From: Branchiostoma lanceolatum
Taxonomy: Eukaryota > Chordata > Leptocardii > Amphioxiformes > Branchiostomatidae
DNA: 64,000 nucleotides
NCBI RefSeq assembly: GCF_035083965.1
Contig: NC_089735.1
Location: 1,433,501-1,497,500, forward strand
Reading direction: 5' to 3'
The position numbers and the translations under genes were made by a program. Shown in pieces: positions 36,001-64,000 of the stretch; within the stretch, counting starts at the first letter, position 1; every line of letters starts with the position of its first letter. The notes under the pieces were generated by a model. The model was not told the origin of the DNA. It did no database searches and saw nothing but the letters and a program-made list of their open reading frames with translations.

Positions 36001-39000
36001 TGCAGTTTTAGGCCACACAGATTTGTTGATAGATCTTTATCTTTTGTTTGTATGTCTTGTACATCATGTAGGCTACAGAATCACCAGCAAGTGGAAACTG
36101 GTAGCCTCAAAAACGGAAGAGGTTTTCTACTATTATGTTATCTATTTGTAACCCAGGGCCTTACTGAAAAGCAGTGGTTACACTGAGTTGAACTACCCTA
36201 GTAAATTATGACAGGAAATACAAATTTAGATAGATCTGTTGCATATTTGAGGTTAGAAATTCAGTGTGCTGAAGGTTTCAAACTCTTAAAACTTCAGACT
36301 GACCTGTAGAAAGAACAGCTTGGGTTTCCCCACCAGTCCCGGACAGCGGTCTCCGCGGAATGGCTTGGTGATCTCTGTGACCTCCATGTGCCCGTCTGTG
36401 CCGTAGATGACCCCCTCCTCTCCATGACTCAGGATGGCACAGGCGAAACAGTCCACGTCACGGTGGTCTTCTCTAGCAGCTGGGGGAGGGACCATGAAGC
36501 GTTATTCAGTGGTGTGTATCATCAAGTAATTGTGTATCATCATCATTGGTCGGCTGCCACGCAGGCGACTGTAAGTTTCCAGTTCTTTCTGTCAGCAGCA
36601 AGGTTTGCGATTTGTCCAGGTACAAGTAGACCGTTGTTGTCACCCAGGAGTTGTTGTATGTACTGCAGGTAGGTTGTAGGTTGACGTCCTCGCCTGCGTC
36701 TGCCGTGTGACGGAGTGTACAGTGCGTATAGGTTGACAGGCTCGTTGACAGGAATTGTGTATATCGACAAGTAATTGTGATCACCAGATTTATCTTACAC
36801 TAGTTACAGGTCAGGTCTAACTTATCAAAGAAAATAAAGGCTTTGACTTGACTTGACCAAGCAGCAAAAAGAAATGATTTAGCAAGTAAATACTAACTTA
36901 CTTAAGATAAACAAAACCAATCTTGAAGATAAAAAACTTCGCCAAAAAAGCAGTTACTCAAACAACTGGACATGATTTTGGAAACGTTTCAAGTAGCATC
37001 CACTACTTTTTGTCAGTGACTGTCACTGACGAAAAGTAGTGGATGCTACTTGAAACGTCTGACCGTTTCCAAAATCACATCCAGTTGTTTGAGTAACTGC
37101 TTTTTTGGCGTATCTTATTACCTGGATGTCTAATCTTCATCGACATAAAAAAACTTCACCGGAGAAACAAATCTAAAAGGTGTGACCTACATGTAAGACA
37201 CTTGATTGGAAACCACATGAGAAGAATCAGAGGAAGACCATGACTGACATGGCAATTCAAAGTAGAGGAAGATCTACCAGCAAGAGGGAGCTCATGGCAG
37301 AGCAAAGAAATCAGAGCAAAGACTAAACCAGACACACTGGGAAAAAAGGGTGGCCCAATATGCACCAGAAAGAGGCACAGGACAGAATAACATCAAAGGT
37401 TAGTTAGTAGAAGAAAATCACAATTTTGTCTTCTAATCCTTACCCAGCTGCAGCACTGAAAGAATCTTCCTACAGGGCAGGTTGTCGAACACTTTTGTGT
37501 CGAAGCCCAACTTGGAGAAGATCCTGTAGAGGTTGTTGGCGTCCAGATCTGTTCCTCTTCTGGTGTTCATGCCTGCGGGGGGACAACAATGCGGAGGATA
37601 AATGACATTTTATCATCCTTAACCTCATGTTTACCACATGTCAGCTTATTCAGTAAGTTTGTATATGACTGCTGAAGCAGAAGCCAAACTTGTGAGTTTG
37701 TCAAAGTTCTAAGACTTGTTGCAACAAAATAATGGTCCTATGCCTGTCTAAAATGTAGAATTCAAGACAAAATAGCAACCCAGAAACCAATGCTTAAAGG
37801 TTAAATCCATACACCCCAAGTTGTGTATAACTGCTGAGGTAGAAGCAGAAGCCGCACCTGTATGTTTGTCGAAGTCCTTGTTGTAACAAATGGTCCTATG
37901 CCTGTCTAGAATGTACACATCAAGACAAAATAGCAACCCTGAAACCAATGGTAAGGATAAATCCATATGCTCCAAGTTGTATATAAGTGCTGATTCAGAA
38001 GCAGAAGTCCAACCAGTGTATTTGTCGAAGTCCTTGTTGCAATAAAATTGTCCTACGCCTGTCTAGCTAGAATATATACACATGAAGACAAAATAGCAAC
38101 CCAGAAACCAATGCTGAGGTTAAATCCATACACCCCAAGTTGTGTATAACTGCTGACGCAGAAGTCCAACCTGTATGTTTGTCGAACTCCTTGTTGTTGA
38201 TGATGATGGCCTGCCCCCGGCGAGCGTGATTCATGTTGTACACAAAACTGAAGTCCTCGTCTCCCGTGCTGGTGTCCATCGGGGCTTCCCGCGGGCTTCT
38301 CCCCTTGATGCTGCAAACGAAAAAAAATATTATTCTACAGTACAGGGCTAAAAATACTGTTTCTCATTGATTATTCTGTAGATTTTTAAAAAATCCTTTC
38401 TGCAAAAAGCGCTGGTGTCCATCCGGTTTCCTGCAGGCTTCTTCCCTTAATGCTGCTAATGTCAAACAGGAGGTGATGATCTACAGGGCTCAAAATACTT
38501 TTGCCTGTATTCCTTTGACTCTCAAAATTTTCTGCAGATTTTTGCAAAAGGTTTTTTCTGCAAAAAGTGCTGGAATCTACCGGGGTTTCCTTTATGCTGC
38601 AAACTTATGGATAGAAAATGATTCAAACTACATTGTATGACATTGTAATCAAAAAGAGGAATATAAATAAACATAAACTGTTTTAAAATGACAGTCAGGA
38701 AAGCAGCAAGCTCTAAAAACAAAACAGCAGAACGAACTCACCCCAGGAACTTCATGACACCGGCCGAGGCGCCCTTCTGTGCGTCCGTGGTGTCGCCGCT
38801 GGCCATGGCCGCCCTGCCACGGGCCGGCGCCGCGTCGTGTTCATCACGAGAGTCGAGCCGCGGGCTAGGGAGGTCCGCTGAGGGTGAAAATAAACAAAAA
38901 TGTTGATCTAGTTCACCTTTTAGCACCACCTTCCTACAGCTTTGCTCCGGACCGCTCCCCAACCAAGGTCGGTGCTGGGTTGTGAGAAGACTGGAATCCA

Positions 39001-39398
39001 TCCTGTTGTAGCTCCAATTCACTCTTCTGATTGCATCCAAGCAGTATTATAGTATATGACTTTTAAAACTTTGTTTTTTTAAAAATTGATACTGGTAGTC
39101 AGCTGGCGCGGAAGTTTAAACTTTAAAGGCAACCTTGCCAACCGACTCCCTACCACAGATGACCTTGCTCATGATCGTGATCTAAATATGGTCTGGAGAT
39201 GGTTGTGAGGTCAGCTTGACAAGGGCTTTACAGATCTAGAAGATTACCTTACCTTAAGTTTAGCTTACATGTAATTCCTCCACTAATTGCCATAGGAAGG
39301 ACAGATGCACAGCTATCAGAGAAATCAGAGATGGCAGACTACAACATCTCAGCAGTAAGCAACCTCGGACGGAACAAACAACAAAAACTGCAATGCTG

Positions 39399-39459
<61 letters not shown>

Positions 39460-41373
39460 GCCAAAAATAATATTCACATCCTTGGGATGAATCAAGGATT
39501 CATACATGACCTTGTGGTGTTATCCCTTGACATGTTAACTACCCCTATAGACCTGATGTCCTTATGTACTACATGTACATACATGGAGATGTTTTCAGAC
39601 ATCTTGGTCATGTTTCTTTAGATAAGTGTCTCAAACAACCTCATCTGACAGACTTGCCTTGAACCAACATCTACAGGAAATACTTGAATTACTTGCACAT
39701 GACACTGAAATTCCTATGAGAGATGTCACTACTACTCTGTACCATCTAAAATATAATACGTACAACAACATTTCATCTAAAAATGTGGATTAAAATTTAG
39801 AGACAACAGTTGCAAACACTTTCATGTACTAGTACATGTATACTGCCTGTTTAATAATGGTATTATAAATATACCGCTCTCATCATCATATGGTTACTTA
39901 TTTTCCAACCTTTCTCTCTGCTGCAAGTTATAATTATATTTTTCTGCTGTACATGTAGACTCTGGACTGAATGTAGTTATTCATACACAAACTAGAGTTA
40001 GACATTTAACATCATTAGGCTGACTGTTACATGTAGAGGACCATGACCTGTCAATCAAATCATATAATTACATGACATCAGTGCATATTTTCTGTTACTG
40101 CTTGGTTCAGGGTTAACGTTACATTATCAATTGCAAGGGCCTTGGGCATGGATATCAGTACAAGTCGATGATGTATGTGACTAACCTTCTAAAGCATGAC
40201 ATCATACATACAGGCATGTACTGCTTTCAAATGTAAATCTTATTTCAGGGAGACATGGCTTAGATTAGAAACAAGGTTGTCATTAAATAGTCTTTGAGAA
40301 TGTGAATGACAGGGCAGCTGAAAATGTTATGATGAAATTGAACAAACCTATGTACAAAAATGAGCCTTAACAATTTTGTTTAAGATCACAGCTACAGGTG
40401 TAACAGTTAAGTTGTATCATTAATACACGCATGGGATAAACATCTACCAGAGAATCTAAAATTGAGATGTTTCAGATAGCATCTGCTCTCTTTCATCGGT
40501 GACTGAGAGACTGAGAGTGTTGTAATGTTAAAGCAAGATTATCATTAGATATATTAAACTCAGGAATAAATTTTGCATGATATTTGTGAGCATTCCAAAA
40601 ATTAAAGGGTGAAAAATATTTCTGGTAGAGGTGTATCCATACTAGTAGCAGTATGTAACAAATTTGTCATTGACGTCAAGTACATGTATGCTCGGACGCC
40701 CACACAGAAACGATGCTTCTTTTGGTAGTTAGATCCCCTGGGACTATGAGTCATACACTCCAACATAACCCTAATGTGTACAACACTAACGATCATGCAT
40801 GGCCACGTTAAATGTGCCAGTGTAAAATTTGTTTCATTACCAGTACCGCCCTGTTTATACTATCAGCTATATATACTCACATCACCATGCACCACCTTGC
40901 TCTAAATGAAGACATGATTTTATCATAACATTTTTCATCCATTCGATTTTTCTGCTCGAAAATTATGCAATAAATATTATTTGCAGCGTTAACTCGTCTT
41001 CCGGGAGGGACGTAAAACGGGGGTCCCGTGCTCGAGGAGGTGCCTCGAACACGTTAAACAGCCTCATTACCCTACACATTGGGTACCTGCCTGTGGCACT
41101 GGCTGCAAATACACCTGATATAATAAATAATTAACTGAATAAAATTTGACCCTCTCTATATATCGTCGCTATACTGTGATCTTTCAATAAGAAACAATTA
41201 ACCTACAGTCAAATTTCATGCCTGGTTACAGATCATTGATATTTCAGTAGTCAGTGAGTCAGACGCAATGAGGCAAGTCAAAACATGACGGCGTTACATG
41301 TAAATATTGATCGGCGGAAAAAATAGGGAGGGGGGCAACAACGCTCAAACTTACCGTCGCAAGAATCGTCCAT
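30024..41373 (-). CDS. Caspase A, executioner (caspase-3/7) type, 325 aa
   Basis: Cysteine protease that cuts after Asp in apoptosis. Seven exons on the minus strand, in transcript order: 41373-41355, 38877-38742, 38310-38171, 37572-37444, 36479-36304, 35763-35625, 30262-30024. Phases agree and total 978 nt including TAA. The p20 part has [18 protein letters not shown] (catalytic His160) and FFLQACRG (catalytic Cys202). The p10 part has [12 protein letters not shown] and ends [16 protein letters not shown]. The short prodomain has no CARD or DED. Candidate processing sites are after DELD in the p20-p10 linker and after GDED before the p20 core (inferred). The gene is divergent from caspase B across ~625 bp. 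The last intron (35624-30263) is filled by a minisatellite built from the edge of exon 6, and other introns carry copies of exon edges. Confidence 0.92.
30240..30500 (-). repeat. Tandem copies of the p10-exon acceptor edge
   Basis: The true acceptor CCCAG and exon start GTTACTACTCGTGGCGTAAC (minus strand) lie at about 30243-30267. Diverged copies of acceptor plus exon start follow at about 30307-30335, 30390-30425 and 30450-30485. One copy still encodes [17 protein letters not shown], resembling the real [15 protein letters not shown]. Confidence 0.75.
30722..35624 (-). repeat. Minisatellite of ~42 units (mostly 114 or 120 bp) derived from the exon 6 / donor boundary of caspase A
   Basis: Each unit contains, on the minus strand, the last ~40 nt of exon 6 (GCCGAGGCTGACTTCC ... 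AGCACTGTGCCTG) plus the donor GTAGGTCCAC. Intronic DNA with a variable (TA)n or TACATGT block follows. Units differ mainly in that block and in a few point changes (GAAGATT/GAAGACT, CAGCC/CTGCC). Shortened units occur near 33720-33760, 34070, 35330 and 35540. The genuine exon end at 35625-35668 is the last member of the array. Confidence 0.93.
36942..37108. mobile_element. Foldback MITE in caspase A intron 4
   Basis: Arms of about 80 bp: GCAGTTACTCAAACAACTGG ... TTTCAAGTAGCATCCACTAC at left and the reverse complement at right, meeting near 37020. A decayed relative (GATGTTTCAGATAGCATCTG) lies at about 40470-40530. No coding content. Confidence 0.85.
37180..37400 (+). mobile_element. LINE 3'-end fragment
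   Basis: The forward frame contains RRIRGRP, an internal stop, [18 protein letters not shown] and a terminal RKRHRTE. This resembles the degenerate C-terminal tail of several LINE polyproteins (RGRP..TW....W...A). It has stops and is not functional. Confidence 0.55.
37675..38177 (-). repeat. Tandem copies of the exon 3 donor edge of caspase A
   Basis: The real exon 3 end encodes [10 protein letters not shown] followed by the donor (38170). Diverged copies of exon end plus donor appear at about 37995-38040 and 37845-37885, and a weaker one near 37675-37725, spaced ~155 bp. One copy still reads NKDFDKHTG. Confidence 0.7.
38311..38610 (-). repeat. Tandem copies of the exon 3 acceptor edge of caspase A
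   Basis: The true exon start (minus: GCAG then CATCAAGGGGAGAAGCC) has diverged copies at about 38409-38460 and 38565-38605. Each keeps the GCAG/CATnAAGG-like start and the neighbouring TTTTTGCAGAAA-type intron sequence. Confidence 0.6.
38878..41354 (-). other. Caspase A intron 1
   Basis: About 2.5 kb between the 19-nt first coding exon and exon 2. It contains an (AC)n tract at 39403-39459 and scattered low-complexity DNA. I see no gene or RNA in it. Confidence 0.6.
39403..39459. repeat. (AC)n microsatellite
   Basis: Uninterrupted CA dinucleotide run inside caspase A intron 1. Confidence 0.95.
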
Positions 41374-41998
41374 ATTTCTCAGTTTCCAAGGATCTTACAG
41401 CGAGTTAAGATCTGCTAAAGCTGCACGACGTCTGTAGGTTCGTCAGAGCCGGTAGTCCCCTGTGGCCAGGTCTAAAATAACTCCACAATCAGCCGCAAAC
41501 TTCCCGCACTGACATACAACCGGAAGTTGTCATACTGACTCATCCAGACAAGAGTTGTCAGACTTTGTTTCTCAAAATAATTTTCAAAGCCACAATTCTT
41601 CATCAAAAACAAAAGAAAAATTATTTAAAACAGTTCTGCCATCCTTTGTTAATTTTTTGTACGTGCGGAAAGTGGAATATTTGATTTTTCGTGTTGAAGG
41701 TCAAAGGTAAAAGGGGTCAAAGGTGGTTATGAACAAAGCTCCGCTTACTTCCGGGTTCGAGCTGTCAGAAAAAGTGGTTTCACTTTCAAGAGCTGTGACG
41801 TGTCGTGTTTTGCTTAACAGTTTTGGGAATTTTCCAGTCATCTTTGTGTTTGGGAAAACCACAGTAGTCAGTGACTATTAATAGACGATTTTTTTAAAGC
41901 TTAAGTTTGTCTGACAGTGCGACGATCACACCACTTCGAAAAGTTTTTGAAAAGTTTGGGAGCAGAAAGTTTTACAGGTGCCTCGGCGGATCATCACA
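41374..41998. promoter_or_regulatory. Divergent promoter interval of the two caspase genes
   Basis: Only 625 bp separate the start codons of caspase A (41373, minus) and caspase B (41999, plus), so both 5' UTRs and at least one core promoter must lie here, unless non-coding 5' exons exist elsewhere. GGGAATTTTCC at 41825-41835 resembles an NF-kappaB/Rel site. No clear TATA box was identified. Shared regulation is inference. Confidence 0.6.
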
Positions 41999-49260
<7,262 letters not shown>

Positions 49261-49497
49261 TGTTTAGACAAAAGTAGTAGAAACTATTTTTTTCTAAACG
49301 TTAATTCGCAGGCGGATTCAATCACTTCCAAATTGCCAAAATTGTCAATCTGAAAACGTCTCTTGGAAGCTGACACCTTCCACCATCTCACTGGCGAGTT
49401 TGTTTCAAGTTAGAAAGTGATTTGTCGGGAAATGGCTGATACGAATCTGAGTTTCAATGCGATTCACGTGGTTTGATTGGTCGGGGTTCAAATGTGA

Positions 49498-51146
49498 CCA
49501 GGCCTTTAGTTGTTCCGAGCGTTTGTACTGCCTACTTGCTTTTCTCATCACAGGTTGAGAGCTGATGTACAGTAATTGTTAAATATTGTAATCAATCAAC
49601 TCAAACTTGAGATTCATTACTACAGTAACTGCAGTATAAAGATTTAGGATGACATGTCATAAATCATACGAATTACAATTTCAAGAAGCAAGGGAGAAGT
49701 CTCATTAACATACCAGAGCAATGGAAATGAAATGAATTACTTTCATGCTATGAAAGACTTTTAGAAACGATCAGTTTCAACACAATACTTCCTCAAGCTA
49801 ATTTGTAAAATGTTGTATTGTAATATTTTTATAATTATCACGGAATTTATCCTGAACGCAAAATTACACTTTTTCTTGATATGATTTCTTGTGAAAATAG
49901 TTCAAATCATGCCATGCTAATGATTCAAGTAGACAAAGAAAGTGCATTGTGGACAATTCACGTAACACCTGGAACTCTCAGAATTCCACCTTGTACTATA
50001 AGCCTGCCACAAAAAATGTTGTTATCGCAGCCTCCTCAAGAATGTCTTGAGCACCTGGATACCTCAAGTGTGCATCCCTCTGGAATCACTGATGCTGCAT
50101 TAGGTAGATGTCTTTGGATTTGCTGTTTGTTTTTTAATGCGACAGTCTTAGAGTAGAATTAGGAGAGTTGACATTAAGCTTGCTTATGTGTTACAGAATG
50201 TTTTACAACACAAAATCAAACCCAGCATGAAGTTGTATAGTCATCACTGTTTATTAAATGATCTGGCTGGAAAATTTTCAGGAACATCCAGTTAAAAATT
50301 TCATGTAAGATTTCTTTCTAATCGTTCTATGTTCTAGTGTCGTCAAAATATACTGCTAGCCATGAATGTTTGTTTCTTTCAGAATCTCACTGAAGTCTGA
50401 ACCTATTGAAAATGTAAATATCATGTCAAAGAATTATATCGTCAAGCCATGTGAGAATTTAAAATCTATTTTGCATTAAATGCTTGTATTTGGAGACTGT
50501 CATAAGGACAAAGCCTACATATTTTTCCTGTACATTGTAGATAAGATCATGTGAGAAGGACCGTCTACATTCGTTCTCTGATAGCAGAGTTCTGTTCTTT
50601 TCATGCCAGCAGCAGAATGCAGGGATCAATTGTTAAGGGCATTTCCCATCATCTAAGACATTGTCAAGAGCCTTCCCTATCATCGAAGGCATTGTCAAGG
50701 GCATTCCTACCATCTAAGAGGCTGTGAAAGGTCTTCTTAGGCATTGGTTAGGGTCTTCTCCATAATCTAATTCATGGCAAAGGATCCAATCCAACAGCTT
50801 GCTGATTATCAAAGACATTGTTAAGTTTCTTCCCCGTAACTTAAGACTTTAGTAAGTAGATCTCCATCATCGAAGACATTGTTGAGGGCCTTGTACATTA
50901 TCTTATACATTGTTAACCATTGTTAAATGTCTTCTCCATAATCTAAGACATCGTTAAGGGTCTTCATCATCTAAGACACTGTTAAAGGTCTTCTCGGTAA
51001 TTTAACTCATTGCAAAGGATTCAGTCAAACAGCCGACTATCTAAGACATCAAGTATCTTTAGTATTACCATCATCGAAAATATTGTTAAGGGTCTTTTTC
51101 ATCATCCAAGTAATCGCTAAGGATCCATTTCAATATCTACGACGCC
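49498..51146. other. Interval between caspase B and the protease, with degenerate tandem repeat
   Basis: 49498-50635 shows no supported gene. From about 50636 to 51130 a diverged ~45-55 bp unit (CATCTAAGACATTGTTAAGGGTCTTC-like) repeats roughly ten times. It sits immediately 3' of the protease stop codon and may form part of that gene's 3' UTR or flank. Confidence 0.6.

Positions 51147-64000
<12,854 letters not shown>

Noticed and set aside
49881-50156. 91-aa plus-strand frame
   Set aside because: No splice-compatible neighbours, no recognisable domain, and AT-rich non-coding composition around it.

Overview
The window looks like nuclear DNA of a cephalochordate (amphioxus, Branchiostoma-like). 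It is spliced eukaryotic DNA with GT/AG introns of a few hundred bases. The genes have chordate-type domains in combinations typical of the amphioxus immune and apoptosis expansions (Roco, CARD, Death, ZU5-UPA, caspases, mosaic serine proteases). It is also dense in foldback/MITE elements, LINE fragments, (GT)n tracts and minisatellites that straddle exon-intron borders. Species assignment is inference. All gene models below were spliced by eye from reading frame, splice signals and phase.

Layout. (1) 1-6531 (+): 3' two-thirds of a Roco-family gene (paralog A): COR, Death, ZU5-like, UPA, linker, GT4 glycosyltransferase. (2) 6532-14280: intergenic DNA with homology to the 3' flank of paralog B, foldback elements and a direct repeat pair. 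(3) 14281-27048 (+): complete paralog B, predicted 1,710 aa from 14 exons: TIR-like, CARD-like, Roc, COR, Death, ZU5-like, UPA, DSG-motif linker, GT4. Intron 1 carries a LINE with an uninterrupted reverse transcriptase frame. (4) 27049-30023: flank and a TTAA-flanked 611-bp MITE. (5) 30024-41373 (-): executioner-type caspase A, 325 aa, 7 exons, active site QACRG. Its last intron is mostly a ~4.9-kb minisatellite made of the edge of the neighbouring exon. (6) 41374-41998: short divergent promoter interval. (7) 41999-49260 (+): caspase B, 405 aa, 10 exons, active site QACQG, with exon-edge repeat arrays in several introns and a MITE supplying its stop codon. (8) 49261-51146: MITE and a degenerate tandem repeat. 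(9) 51147-64000 (-): mosaic secreted serine protease lacking its 5' end: LDLa, PAN, LDLa, SRCR, LDLa, kringle, hevein-like Cys module, Pro-rich linker, trypsin domain with complete H/D/S triad.

Together, two Roco proteins with death-fold adaptors sit beside two divergently transcribed caspases, so the neighbourhood reads as a cell-death or innate-immunity locus. Two results stand out. First, the TIR/CARD/Roc-COR/Death/ZU5-UPA/GT4 fusion, present as two tandem paralogs whose central block has diverged far more than their ends. Second, tandem duplication of exon edges, with working-looking donor or acceptor sites in each copy, recurs in introns of at least four of the five genes.
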